Shown: positions 11,858 through 24,202, counted from the stretch's first letter. The stretch: DNA of 64,000 bases from Lumbricus rubellus (GCA_945859605.1 OX243811.1:63789804-63853803), one strand, 5' to 3'. A program made the numbers and translations. Notes: generated by a model not told the origin, from the sequence alone.

Positions 11858-12000
11858 AAAATAGGTCATAAGAAAAGAGATTGAGAGAGACGCTCAGACA
11901 GACATTCAGGTAGGCAGACAGACAGAGAGACACAAGCAGAGAGAGACAGAGACACACAGAGAGATACAGAGATAGACAGAGAAAAAAGAGAGACAAAAAG
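11858..12000. repeat. Purine-rich GA/GACA simple repeat
   Basis: Imperfect AGAGACAGAGAC-type sequence over about 140 bases. Long open frames across it are a by-product of composition. Confidence 0.8.
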
Positions 12001-12085
12001 ATGATTCCCACGCAGAATGGAAGAATAGGAATTCCATCCATATGGAGGCAAGGAGGGCTCAATGACGGTTAAGGATCGAGTTTGA

Positions 12086-12733
12086 GCAATAGTGGTCCTA
12101 CAAAGCGTTCATCTCGTCAACTCCAACAACATAACTTTCCCATCAACGTCCACTAATTGCATCATGATGGGATGGGGATGCACGATAAACGGTAACGATG
12201 CCATGCAGGCGACCCACTAAGTCTTGTCCGAGTTAGCTACACTCTATTTTTAGAGTCCCATCATTCCCATGAATCTCTATGCAGTGGGTTGCCGGTTCTC
12301 GACTTTAAGAATATGTGCTTTAAGTCTCGGGCTATCACGTCACAATCACTGGTTAAATTTCTCGTGACATAACTAAACGAGCTGCTTACACTGTAGTAAA
12401 AGACAGGAAGACAGTTACTGTTAGGCCTAAGTACGCTGATAAGGAAATACTCACAACAAGCTTGAATGCGCTTATTTGCACATGTGCATCTGAGCATAAC
12501 AATCGAGTATCCAAAGAACTTTTCAAAGCTGTCTAGTGTGCTCAGAATCGCTTAACTAAAATCATAGACTTTGTGTGCAATGACGACAGGTGGTTGGTGG
12601 TGATCTAACGGTTAGGCTAGTCTGTCAGGATGGAAACGACTGGATTCAGATGGGAATAGCTTCCTTCACGAGTGCCTCAACGCCAGGAGAGGTACCCGGG
12701 GTCTTCACGAGGGTTTCCAAATACGTCGCCTAG
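12086..12733 (+). pseudogene. Trypsin-like serine protease remnant
   Basis: Two pieces of a chymotrypsin-fold protease. The first (12086-12240) reads AIVVLQSVHLVNSNNITF and then NCIMMGWGCTINGND, matching the strand after the catalytic Asp and the CxxxGWG motif; a TAA at 12218 breaks it. The second (about 12570-12733) reads LVCQDGNDWIQMGIASF and VPGVFTRVSKYV before a TAG stop, the usual C-terminal end of the fold. The place of the catalytic GDSGGP reads GDLTVR, so the active serine is absent, and upstream cysteine/aspartate residues sit in another frame. The gap between pieces looks like an intron. I see no signal peptide or His exon. Confidence 0.65.
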
Positions 12734-13631
12734 ATCCGTGAGGTCATCATAGATGACTTTCTGAGCACACACTCGGACGATGACAGCTGCGACGATAAGT
12801 GATATATGGAATGCGGAAGGAGAATCGTTCTCTCAGTGGACTGGAATGAAGGGATATTTCTTACGCATTGATTCAGCAGTGACTGGGGGTTTGATGGGCT
12901 GTAACAGCTCTAAATATAGGCATTTAGGTCTATATGATGCTGGTCCATGCCAAGCGCTAAGGGACCCACGAATTGCTGCAGAGAATAATACGGAAGAGAT
13001 CTTAAAATTTTGTAGACTTTTGCTGGATAGGACCAATTTCCATATCCGATATCTCAGTGATTATTCTCACCTGGTGTTCTAACCTGTTTATAGCAAGCAA
13101 CCTCTGATGGTCTAAGTCTACGAAAACATTTTAAAAGTGGATCGGTGTGAACAGAAGTCTCTAGTCTGGTTTGAAAGGTAACAAGGTCGCACTCATCATG
13201 TGACTCATGCAGCAACAGGTTCAACAGAGTTAGACAAAAAGGAAAACAGTTGCATCATGATTTGCGAAGATTTATTTAATTCTTCTGAAAAGTCTTCTGA
13301 ATTTATGCCAATGTTAGTCACGAACTTCACAAAACTTTCATGATTTTAATCTACTTATTATTTTATCACAATATGTCACCGCTCGAATGAAACCGCCGTC
13401 GTTATTCGTTTATTTGGTCTGAAGAGAATTTGATTGGATGAGTGAATTTTATAGGTCTATGTTCTTTCTCCGAGTTGCAGTGGGGAACTGCATGGGTCTT
13501 TCCATTCTTTAAACAGTGTAATATGTGATTTGCAGAGGAAGATCTTTTCTCGTCTGCAGTGTCTTGTGTACTCGTCGCATTTCTTTCACGTCTTCTACAC
13601 TGCAAACATTGCAAAACAAGACATATCTATA
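12734..13631. other. No gene recognised
   Basis: One 100-codon open frame (12780-13082) has no recognisable motif or neighbouring exon and I do not call it a gene. No repeat with clear ends is seen. Confidence 0.45.
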
Positions 13632-13934
13632 CATAGGCGTACGAGGCGGGGGTGCAGAGGGCAATTGCCCCCCCCAAATTCGGGCAAGTGTGGAAGTTTT
13701 TTCGGGCAAAAAGACCCCGAATGACTAAAAAAAGGTCGTCAACTTTTTTGGCGGATGAAATGGTATGATTTTCCCGAATTTTGGCCGATGCCTTAAAAAA
13801 AAGGTCGTCAACTTTCGGACAAGAGTGTGGTTTTTCGGGTAAACACGAACGACAAAATTCTTTTTTACGGATGTATTTTTCGGGCCGAAGTTCAATCTTT
13901 GCCCCCCACTGCTGAAATCTCCCGTACGCCTATG
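13632..13934. mobile_element. hAT-type MITE
   Basis: Ends CATAGGCGTACGAG and CCCGTACGCCTATG are inverted and flanked by the perfect 8-bp duplication TATCTATA (13624-13631 and 13935-13942), typical of hAT elements. The interior, rich in AAGGTCGTCAACTTT and TTTTTCGGG, is shared with the shorter copy at 17688-17877. Confidence 0.9.
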
Positions 13935-13942
13935 TATCTATA

Positions 13943-14759
13943 GCTAGAAATACACAGTTACCAAGAGCCCTGTGCTGCCGTGTTCCATGCAGAAAAGTTA
14001 GGCTCCGTGTTAATATATCAATATATAAATAGGCCTACTGGTAGGCCTATAGTTGAATATTAGAAACGTAGAATTGTTTAGGCACTTCTCTTATCGCACG
14101 AACGAATAGACCGTATACATTGAAGAAGGCTCGTACACAAGCGTGAGAGAAGACAGGAAAGTAGCATAGGACTATTATTTGAGGTCGTAATAGCCTATTA
14201 TTATAATCATGTGTCCTTCAAGTTATTGCTCAATTTTCTGCAAGTAAGCTTACGAGCAACAGGTCAATTAATTAAATCGAAAATATCCTTAGATTTGTCC
14301 AGGTCAACTAATGATACTAATCCTAGTGGTAATTTACAGCCTTGTCACAGTAATAAGTCGAAGAGTTCATATTCCGCAGACCTATACGAAAAGTATCCAC
14401 GTGACTAGGTTGAGACAACAAGACCCACAATTAAAGACGTAGCTCAGAATCTAAATTCTACATCCGGTCTCTCAGCTATAAAGAACACGCAAGAGATACC
14501 TTACATATCACTACTGTAGGCTATCTGGCTATAGGCCTAATTGTGAAACTTGATAAGTTATAAAAGACTTCATATATAATGGCTATGTAGAATTCTTGAA
14601 CACTTTGATTTCTATGTGAACACGTCGCATAGTGAGGCATGTGCCACGAGCGCTGTGTCATTCAGACTTAGGCTAGCAATAAGGTGAGTCAGAATGTAGG
14701 TGCGTATGTTACCGCTTATTGTATCTAACTTTCCAAGTAGGCCTAGGTAATCAGTTAGC
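13943..14759. other. No gene recognised
   Basis: AT-rich sequence downstream of the neuropeptide F gene. It may hold that gene's 3' untranslated region. No coding motif or bounded repeat is seen. Confidence 0.4.
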
Positions 14760-15399
14760 CTACTTACTCTCTAGGTCGACTTCAGATTTTTCTGGTTGAC
14801 TGTAAAAGATGGACCTACGGTTATATCCTCGTCCAAACCTAAAGTTTTTCAAAACAAACAGATAATGCAAATCTCATTTTCACCAACCATTTCCCAATAG
14901 ATCTAGGCCTATATAAATTACAAAATGCAATGCATTGTAACAATTGCTTCTAAGTGCTTCTCGACGGCGCTTCCAGAATGGCTAAACAGACACAATTTAC
15001 TAGTCGCGTAGGCCTACGTCACAATGCTACTCCGAGCATTCATCTTCGAGAGGCGCTTTAGATTCATTTAATGAATGAATGAATGATCGAACGAACGAAC
15101 AAACGAACGAATGAATGAATTAATGAACATCATGAATTAAGTGACTGGTAATAATTCAAATGGCGACCGTGAATAATGTTTTACCTTGGTCGGCCAACAA
15201 TAGCGAAGTAATCGTTGAGGGCTTTCAGGTATTCCTTGAGTTCCTCGGGGTTTCTGAACGCATCCGGTCTCTCTGGAGGTCCTCCCATCACTCCAGTCAT
15301 TTCCGCATCAGTGACGACAGATAGTAGTGCTACATAAATGCTGGAGACGAGCACCACCAATAGAATTGTTGCCGAGAGAGTTGACATCTTGCGGAACAT
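14760..15399 (-). CDS. NPF: Neuropeptide F (NPY family) precursor
   Basis: Secreted amidated neuropeptide precursor. Exon 15185-15399 encodes a signal peptide (hydrophobic core ATILLVVLVSSIYVALL, likely cleavage after TDA), then the peptide: PPERPDAF near its start and ALNDYFAIVGRP towards its end. The exon stops two bases into the next Arg codon at a GT donor (15184-15183). After a 346-bp intron with a T-rich acceptor, exon 14760-14838 completes Arg and continues F-G-R-G, so the peptide ends RPRF-amide, followed by a short acidic tail to a TAG. An intron inside the penultimate Arg codon is a known hallmark of NPY/NPF genes. The mature peptide would be about 41 residues. Cleavage would be at a single Arg rather than the more usual dibasic site. 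Start taken at the Met 15399; 15387 is also possible. A strong GTAAGT at 14769-14764 could be a further donor. In molluscs NPF acts in feeding and reproduction; nothing here shows regulation beyond a possible TATA box. Confidence 0.88.
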
Positions 15400-15482
15400 T
15401 TCGCTGGCTGTGGATGCATCAAGCAAGACACGATCTCTTCATGCATAGATCTTAGAGGTTGGAATATTCGGCAAGATGCGCC

Positions 15483-15490
15483 TTTATAAT
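15483..15490 (-). promoter_or_regulatory. Possible TATA box of the NPF gene
   Basis: ATTATAAA on the minus strand, about 85 bases before the proposed start codon. Position and sequence fit a TATA box, but a CAG acceptor-like site at about 15409 leaves open that a non-coding first exon lies further away. Confidence 0.35.
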
Positions 15491-15890
15491 TATTAGTATG
15501 CCAGATCAGTAGTCATACTTTAGGTGTAATCGTAATCGTAAACTCCTAATTTCTAAAGCGCCACTCGAAAGCCAAGCGCGGGGCACCGGCTTATTCACCA
15601 GCGCTGCGTTGAGTCAAAAGGGTTGTCCGTGAGAGTAGTCCATGGTGGTCCGGGACCACGGTAGGATCAGAGGTGTGGAACAGGTGTAGGTGTAATAGGT
15701 GTTCATGGTATATCACTAGGAAAACTACTTTTCGTTATCCGCAAGTAAATTGAAAGATCTCTTGAAGGATCCTGTTAAACAGGATGGTTTAACCAGTACA
15801 CATACATGTACAATGAGGCAGATGAGAATTTTTAGCGCCTAAGTTTTCGCTCTGTGCAGTAACACTACATAACTACCACATGGCAAGGGT

Positions 15891-16245
15891 CAGGGGCGGA
15901 TACAGAAACTTTGTACGGGGGGTGGGCAAAAATTCTTGGCCTTGGGCCATGAAAATTTTCTTTCCTATCCGCCAAAAAGTTGATGACCTTTTTTTAAATT
16001 ATACCAGCTTCTCCGCCAAAAAAGTTGATGACTTTTTTTAGTCATCTGGTAAACAATTTGCGAAAAGTATACCAGCTTGTCCGCCAAAAAAGAGTTGATG
16101 ACCTTTTTTAGTCATCCAGTCCGACGAATGTCCTCAAAATCTCAAAATATACCATATCGGAACCATATGGGAGGGGGACGCGATACATGGGCATTTCTAA
16201 ATGGGAGGGCCATGACCGGATTTGCCCCCTCTGGATCCGCCCTTG
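15891..16245. mobile_element. hAT-type MITE
   Basis: Ends CAGGGGCGGAT and ATCCGCCCTTG are inverted; flanks GCAAGGGT (15883-15890) and GCAAAGGT (16246-16253) are an 8-bp duplication with one difference. It holds three tandem copies of TCCGCCAAAAAAGTTGATGAC-like sequence related to the interior of 13632-13934. Confidence 0.85.
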
Positions 16246-16253
16246 GCAAAGGT

Positions 16254-17679
16254 TTGGTTTCAGAATGTTTAGAATAAATTATGTCATCTTAAAGCCTACT
16301 ATATGTATTGGTCTCAGTTTATTCAACTTAGAATATGAAGATAAGAAATTATATCCTATTTTAAATGAATCACATTCTCAAAATGGTTAGAACTAGCATG
16401 ACTGCAACGGAGCTGTTAAGTCTATTAAAAGCGTGCGACGTTCATACAGTCAACAGATCAATAACCAACTCCAGCACCTTGTAATAGCCTATCATCTCAC
16501 GAAATGCGCTTTATGAATACAAAGCCACGTAGTCAGAATTTCACATACTTGCACGTTAAGATAGGAAATAGCATATACTCGTTGTCAAACCTGCGTTGAT
16601 GGTCGGTTATGTTGAGCCTCTACTTCGTCTTCGAAAGTTCAGTCTTCTTCGTTCTTCCTCTCTCGGCAGACGACTGGACTGATGCACTGGTGACCGACTG
16701 TCGTTCTCTCTGTGGTGACTTACACGGATTTTGTCGGGTATTTATTTGAATCTGGATTCAGTTGCAAATTAAATGGATGCAAGTCTTTGCCAGTGTCGAT
16801 GACAATAAAAACAATTACGACCTATCAGTCGCAGTGCTCAGCATCAACACGACCATCACCTCCGAAAGCCTCACGCTGTGTCTCACTGCAGAGGAACGAA
16901 TTCTTGTTTGGACAGTTTTCCAATTGGATCCTTTTGATGTGAACTGTTCACTGCGTCAACTGCAGAAGAAATCAGACGACAGTTAATTGAAACGGAATCG
17001 GTTTTCAATTGCTTCTTTAAAAAAAAGTCTGCTAGCATGCGCTATTATAATAGTGTGGTCACTGTATCGAATCTCAGCCAAGAATTTTAATCGGGAATTT
17101 TGACACTGGGGAAAGTAGCTTGATAAAGTTTCAACACATAGTTGGGGGGCGCAGCGCATTGGATAACAAACTGGCATGGAGATCAGCTGACAAAGCCTAC
17201 AAAGCACGTCCATAGGTCGGACGTACTTTGTAGCCTATTTTGTAATGTAGGCTGCTATTATCGCCGTTATTTGCAGACTGTCTGTTCTGTAAGATTTATG
17301 TTTTCTGTCATTTTGCATTCTTGTGAATTACTGTTTCAATTGCCTTATCCCCTGCATTGATTTTCAAGCTTGTCGAAACCAAATGGGGCCACGTCCCATG
17401 CACTTTTGAAATGGGGGCATGGCCGGATAAGCCCCTGGATCAGTCCCTGCTGTCATTTGCATTCTTCAATCTTGTGAATTGTTTCAGTTGCATAACCGTA
17501 GACAGTAACCGGTTAAGGACTGTCGTCAATCGAATTGTCAATAAAGAATATTATTAGGCTATATTTATATGTTGCCATGTTATAGTTTTAGCCGTGCATG
17601 GTCGAGTTAATATTGTGCTTATTTCAGTAAACCTGCTTCAGAATTCAAAGTTTGGACATCAACATCTCAGAATATCTGC
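16254..17679. other. No gene recognised
   Basis: Short open frames at 16712-16986 have no recognisable motif. Near 17376-17440 a fragment (CATGCACTTTTGAAATGGG, then GGATAAGCCCCTGGATCAG) looks like the end of another hAT-type MITE, but I cannot find its partner end. Confidence 0.4.
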
Positions 17680-17687
17680 CGTGTAAA

Positions 17688-17877
17688 CATAGGCGTACGA
17701 GGCGGGGGTCCAGAGGGGCAAATACCCCCCCAACTTTCGGGCAAGTCTGGTTTTTCGGGCAAACACAGACCCGAACGACTAAAAAAGGTCGTCAACTTTT
17801 TGACGGATATATTTTTCGGGCAGAAGTTCAATCTTTGCCCCCCGCCCCCCACTGCTGAAATCTCTCGTACGCATATG
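17688..17877. mobile_element. hAT-type MITE, short copy
   Basis: Same family as 13632-13934 with an internal deletion. Ends CATAGGCGTACGAG and CTCGTACGCATATG are flanked by the perfect 8-bp duplication CGTGTAAA (17680-17687 and 17878-17885). Confidence 0.9.
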
Positions 17878-18252
17878 CGTGTAAAGTTTGTTAATAAAAC
17901 CCCCTCATCAGTGAATTATGTGGGATACCGTGTTGAACGGATGTTAAACACTGACTTCCAAACCTTGATTCCTGATTTCCTTGACCTCATGATTTATATG
18001 TAGATCTTGATGCCTCCAATCTGTCGCAGGCCAATCTTTAACTAATCAAAATCAAAATTCCATCATGCAAAACTTATATTGAGCTAAAATTCCTAAAATA
18101 ATGTCGCTTATCGATTCCATTACCTAATGGGCCGACCTCTGTACTATTAATTGAAACTAGCAATATGCCGCAATATGCAGGGCAAATACGCTACCATATT
18201 ATGCAGACTGTGCTTACTGTAGTCGGCTACAACGACGTACAACGTATATAAT

Positions 18253-18988
18253 GGTGTCCCGTCAAAAGCGCGCAGGACAAAAGCGCGCCGACAAAAGAGC
18301 GCCGACAAACGCGCGCCGACAAAAGCGCGGAGATGTCAAATGCGCGCCGACATAAGCGCGCGGCGTGGACCAAACAAAGGCTGTACTTTCATTTCGCCTA
18401 ACATAAATTAAAGCAATACCCACCTACATGTGGCCAATATTCAAAGCCTTTCATTGCGGTAATGATTCAGCCACCTATTTTGATGAAAGTTGTTTCTCCA
18501 CAAAATTAATAAGAAATTAAATTAAACACTGCGTTGTAATTTTAATTACCGATAGATGAGACTTCAAAGGAAACCGAAAGATTCAAGGAGGTTCGCTAAC
18601 TACTATTATTTGCTCAGCGTGAACTACGGCACATGATGTAAAGCAAAACGACTGCATAACGCTTATTGAAGAGACTTCTAACTTAATTTTTGTGGACATT
18701 ATATTTTTGGCCCGTAGTTCACGTTATTTGCAAATTTGCCTTGATTAAATTAGACTTAACAGTATAATTTTTCCATAACTTTTACTTAATTTTTGGACAT
18801 TAGAATTTTCTTTCGTTGTTTGCATATTTGCCAGACAATTACACATGAGTTTGTTCGTAAGTTCATTCGTTTTTGTTGTTGTTTCTGTTAGTCCATATCT
18901 TGTTGACTGCGCGCTTTTGTCGACGCGCACTTGTCCTGCGCGCTTTTGACGGGTAGCGCTTTTGTCGGCGCGCTTTTGACGGGGTACC
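18253..18988. mobile_element. Phrase-repeat MULE-like element, family 1
   Basis: Each end is an array of the phrase GACAAAAGCGCGCC, in opposite orientation (about 18260-18365 and 18905-18982). Outermost bases are GGTGTCCCG and, inverted, GGTACCCCG. Flanks GTATATAAT (18244-18252) and GTATATAAC (18989-18997) form a 9-bp duplication with one difference. The roughly 540-bp core is AT-rich and non-coding. The Mutator-like assignment rests on duplication length, termini shared with the element at 27123 and that element's transposase. Confidence 0.75.
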
Positions 18989-18997
18989 GTATATAAC

Positions 18998-20393
18998 TGG
19001 TTAGAATCTATAGCCGATGTTCAGATATGTTTCTAGTCCTCATCAATTCTGTCTCTGTCGGCCTATCTATGCCTCTATTAGGCCTATAATAGTCGTGCGA
19101 TTAGGACCAGGTTAGGTTTTCCATTAGGGAAAGTCTAAGATATAAGCTTAGTCTCGGAGTTAGGGTTAGAGCCATCAAGTCACTTAATAAGTATGAGGCT
19201 AGGGTGCGGTTGAGTTAAGACTATAGGGCTTGGCATAGTTACGTTTAGTCACTTTAGTGTAACGGTTGAGGTTTGACTGTACTTATATGACTACGGTTAA
19301 GATTGGCTAACTGTAGGCTATAAAACGCTATACATATAAGTATTATACTTATTGGGGGAACGGTCCCTCTGTCCCCCCAGGTCTCCACCCATGATCTATC
19401 GTATATGTAAAACTATATTAGGACTAGTGAAATATCATAATATATCATTGGAATATAAAGGGCGCATGGCCGGAATTTGGATTCTGTAAAAGAGCTGCGA
19501 GAATGAACAACAGCCGACAACTGTATAGTTGAAAAAGAGATCGGAGCACAATGGGATACCTAAATCATATTGAAGGCAATGTGATACACAATGTAGAGCG
19601 AAGTTAATATAACTCCAGTCTTCTTGCATTCACGCCAGCCAAGCAAACTTGGGGCGCAGCTTAGACTAGACTAGATTCATCCACCTACGGTTTGCAAGTC
19701 TGATATTGACTTTTAGCACACCTATTGAGTACAGTGTGTGTAGTCGGAGAGGGTTTAGGCAAAGGTCCACCATCCAACTTTCCATATGACAGATGGCGTT
19801 GGTAAATTGAGCCGAAGAATGTGATGAGAGTGGGGGTCTTGCATGGCTGACTATGAGACGTAAATAATTCGACTCCTGTTATAACTTGTTATCATCTCTT
19901 CATGCTATGAATCGTCACAAAACTGCATTGCGTACATTTGAAATTAAACAAGAACTATTAATATTAGTTCCAGAATCTTTTTTATGTACAAATCTGGCCT
20001 CGATTACAACAGCCTCAATTAAGTGGACAACAGAATCGCTGCCTTCGTTAGCACAAAGTCATGTATTATAGACGAATAAGGAAACGATATTAACGTATAC
20101 ATAAAGCAGACATTCATAGATCACTGAAAGTCATATAGTGATTCGTATATAAAAAATTCACAGCTAGTAGCACTATTATGTTCCACGAAGTTTACAATAT
20201 CGCAACGTGCAGACTACATCATTGTCTGATCACTAGCGACAGGAACCTAAATATCAGATTACAAGAAGTCCACGGTCAGCATTCGGCAAAAAACAGCAAA
20301 AGCAGCGGTAACTCTTCAACATTTGCTTCTAGGCTTTAGACGAAGCCCAGACTTAGGCTATCTGACATTAATTTTGTCCATTAATATTTTATT
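18998..20393. repeat. 3' flank of P450 B, duplicated behind P450 C
   Basis: From about 19494 the sequence aligns with the region behind gene C (from about 31193): for example GATCGGAGCACAATGGG here and GATCGGAGCACAACGGG there. This is the 3' part of the B/C segmental duplication. No gene is seen. An AATAAA lies only about 1 base past the stop codon of gene B and is a doubtful polyadenylation signal. Confidence 0.55.
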
Positions 20394-20779
20394 TTAATCT
20401 CTTGCGATCAGTCGAATGTTAAATTCGGATGGAGTCAGTACCGCAGCAACTGGCTCAATCGTTTTGACGTCAACAATGCTTTGTCCCTCTGGTGGTCGGA
20501 TGGTAAAGCGTTGCAGCAATCCAGTTAAAATGAGAAACAACTCTGCACGAGCCAGGATTTCACCGAGACAAGAACGCCGCCCTAAGGACACCGAACACAA
20601 CACAGTTGCATGTTTTCTAAAGTACTCGCCATTAGAACATTAAAAGATTCTTTATTATCGTTAATTAATATCATTCGGATTATTATTGGACTTCTTATAA
20701 CTGAGTTTGTTAGCCATCCTCAAAATATTGGTGCTGCTGCTGCATCTAATACCACTAGGCCTACTACTACCACTACCAT

Positions 20780-20853
<74 letters not shown>

Positions 20854-23800
20854 TTATTATTATTATTATTATTACTACTAGGCCTGCTGCTAACTACTAC
20901 TTCCACTACCACTATTACTAATAATCATCAACATCATCATCATAAAAATATTCATAGTAATAAGTGTACTAATAGCAATGATTCTGGGAATCAGACAATT
21001 AGTCTATGATACGACTGAGAGTGAAAACTTGAAGAGGGGACTCTGAGTTAGATACAGACCAGAGAGTGGTCTTCAAAGCGAACGATTTTATGGAATTTTA
21101 AGTCTCAGCAACTAACCAAGAGAAAATGGAATGACGGATTCTCTGCCAATCACTTGTCCATCCTTGTCCAAAAATCTGTCCGGTCGAAATATGTCCGGGT
21201 CTTTCCAAACCTTTGGGTCCATGTGAGCCGCATGAAGATTTACCAGAACCTGTGAAATAAGAATAGACCTGCCATTAACGTATCATAGAAGAGTAACTGA
21301 GTGACTAAACACAAAGCAAGACAGAGTCATGTCAGTCAGTAGGCTACTATGTAACCACGTGAACAGTCTAACAATGCTGAACACGCTTTAGAAACGTCGG
21401 TATCCGTGAGATAGCTTCTGGTACAGATTGTAAAGAAAAGAATAGCCTATGCCTCAAATGACGAAGTGAACTGTCAGGTTGTCTAAAAAAGAAACAAATA
21501 AAATGCTCACATAATGAAACTGGAACTTTGCAGGTTAAAGAAACTAAACTTTGGTGTCGTCTTTGCGAATTGCTGTTAGGCAGTGATAGTGATAGTTACC
21601 CACATTCCACTGCTATCGGTTTATCGACAATGTAATTGTAGACACTATGTCTCTCGGCTGATCTGACAGGTTATTAAACTCAACACATCTTCGTAGACGT
21701 ATTAATTATTAATTAGTAAATGTTCTTTATGAATAAAAACACCGTTTCAAGTTCACAAAACAATTGAGGATCTTAAACATTATAATAATTATTTTACCAT
21801 AGTTCCATTCGGTACAAAGTAGTCGCCAACATTGGTATCACTTAACGTAACACGAGGAACGGACAATGGAACCAAAGTTTTCCAGCGCATGATCTCCAGA
21901 AGTGTAGCATCGACATAAGGTAGCTTGGATTGGTCATTCATAGATGGAAGTGCATCTCGAGGAACCACGGCATCGATTTCGGACCTTAGACGATCCTGAA
22001 CATCGGGGTTGTTGGCTAAGGTGATTAGAGTCCAAAGAAGAGTATTTGCTGTTGTATCAGTTCCAGCACCAACCATATCTCGAAGTGCAAATATCAGTTG
22101 CTCAGAATCGTGATCTGGACCTGAACTCTCCACATATCTACGCACAAAACAGTCGTCTGCGCCATCCTCGAGACTTTTTTCAGTCTCATCTTTAAGAATC
22201 CTGCGAAGAGATTTTTGATTTTCGACCATCTGGCGCAATTTAGTTCGGTGAAAGGGAAGAAATCTAAGTATCGGTGCAATTTCTAATGCTGCGTCGATAT
22301 CTTCAGCCCACCGTAAAATTTCATATCCGAGTTCAGTCATCCCGAGGTGATAGTCATGCCTGCGTCCGAAAAGTATATTCATGATGATGTTTGTTGTGAT
22401 TAGGTGGAAAATGTCTTTGGGATTGAAATATCGTCCATTTTGTTTCAATACATGATCTCTCATGAATTCAACTTCTGTTAAGATCCTGGATTCCATTATG
22501 TTCTTAACTCCGAATCCAAATTGCTTCAAAGTAGAGAGTGATAGTTGATGATATTTCTTCCACTCTTGAGTCGTTTTCAAAAAAATTAAACCTATGAGTA
22601 TGGAATAAATAATTACGACAGGGTTTACTGAATACTAAACTATCGGTATACATGCTAGTTGTTGCAAGAAATCGATAGGCCTAACAAATTAAATTTCTAT
22701 CATAAAACTGTCGTATTCTGCTCCAAATTTTGGATTCTACCTTAGAGCAGAATATGATAGTTTTGAATGCTTTTATGATGCCAAGAAGCCTATAGAGCAA
22801 GCCCATGTCTCTGTTATGCCATATAATATGCGATGCATTTGTTGGAATTTGAAACAATGTTCTATACGAGTAGGCCCTAGGTACAGAAACCAAATTCCAT
22901 TGATCTATCGTTAGCCTTTTATTGTGTGAGAGACAATATTCATTCTTATCCTGCTAAGGACGGGGACTAGAAACATTTGTTCAAGTTCGTAAAATCACAA
23001 CTGCTGATTGTCGTTGGTTGGACCTTTTAGCTAGGCCTATCTATTTCTATTTTAGCGCTTAATAATTATCAAAAACTTAAGACTCGAATCTAAAGAAGTC
23101 TATATTTGCCTCATAGAAACAGTTTGTTTTGAGGAACACTATGAAAGAGCGAAATGTTCGAGCGTGATTTGATGGCACTATATTTTTTTTATAATAGGCC
23201 TACTTCACAGAAATGATTTTATGAATGACTTAGATAGGCTATGCCGCTATAGGTTACGAACCTTTACTATTTGGATTGACAATGCTTTCACTGTACAATG
23301 GACTTCTTCCTGAGAATGATGCGGAGTGATTAACTAGCGCATTTTCGATTACTTCTCTGTTATTCAGAACCAAGACAAGCCTGAAAATATTTTCAATGTT
23401 TGCATGGACGAATAATCGTCGAATATAATCAATAAAATCCAGAGGACTGAGAGGATTTGAATAAGTTCGTCCAAAAAATATGTTGACGCACTCACCCGGT
23501 TTCGTTTTATCACATTAAAATCTTATGATGTAAAAGTCTTTCTTGCTGTTCTTTCTTCTTACTGTATCCTTACTCTTTCATATAGGCCTAGTCGTATCTC
23601 GGAAGACGCCTGACTTGCTTTTAATCACAAATCCTGATCTATAATTTCTAATTGTAACCTAAACTTTAATACGATGATACCCAGGCCGTTAAATAAAGGA
23701 GGCTTAGGCTAGATGTTACCTTTCTTACTTAATATCGATGAGCCCAGAAACACTTGAATTCTGTTAAGTAGCCTAACTCGTTTTTATTAAAAGTTTAAAT

Positions 23801-24202
23801 CGGCTAAGGTAAATTTATTTGTTTATAGTCAATAAAGGACCCGGAGTGTTGAAACGGAATGTGAAAATCAAAGAAAGACGATAGCGTAGTTGATGCTGGA
23901 AGTTGTTATTCAGATATTTCCCTTATAAGGGTTCCACAGAAAATGTGTAATGTGTGTTCTGCTACTTGCATGTTACCAGCTCTGAATGTAAAGATTGGTC
24001 CAAGTTCATCTGCCTTCTTCCTGAAAAATTCTGCGATGTTGTTGAAGCCACGTAGGAAAGGTAAAGATCCGACCAGTGGAAGAGATGGAAGAGAAGGAGG
24101 ATAATGATGCTTTGCTTTTCCCCTGTCGCTCCACCATCGCAGAAGATGACGTGAGGACAACCATATCCCCAGAAAGACAAACACTTCCACCAGCAACAGC
24201 AT
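20394..24202 (-). CDS. Cytochrome P450 B (CYP2 clan)
   Basis: Haem monooxygenase anchored in the endoplasmic reticulum; substrate unknown. Exons: 24202-23970, 23380-23262, 22591-21798, 21249-21117, 20581-20394; 488 residues, normal for the family. An N-terminal membrane segment ([15 protein letters not shown]) is followed by basic residues and the hinge [15 protein letters not shown]. The I-helix motif AGTDTT is at residues 293-298, ExxR (EIMR) at 350-353, FRPDRF at 403-408 and the haem loop [10 protein letters not shown] at 424-433, with the axial Cys at 431. All frames join without shifts. Intron 1 starts with GC (AT|GCAAGT) instead of GT; only that site keeps the conserved exon length and frame. 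The start is the Met shared by B, C and D. Closest relative in the window is gene C. The CYP1/2/17-like placement is from general motif resemblance. Confidence 0.9.
20761..20880 (+). repeat. (ACT)n/(ATT)n microsatellite in intron 4 of B
   Basis: About 120 bases of mostly perfect ACT repeats turning to ATT. The same repeat sits at the matching place in intron 4 of gene C (32400-32519), so it predates the duplication. Confidence 0.95.

Noticed and set aside
12780..13082. 100-codon open frame as a small gene
   Set aside because: No recognisable motif, splice partner or signal peptide, and length is within chance for this window.
20610..21009. Open frames encoding poly-Thr, poly-Ser and poly-Leu
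   Set aside because: They are translations of the ACT microsatellite in an intron of P450 B; the same holds at 32244-32669.
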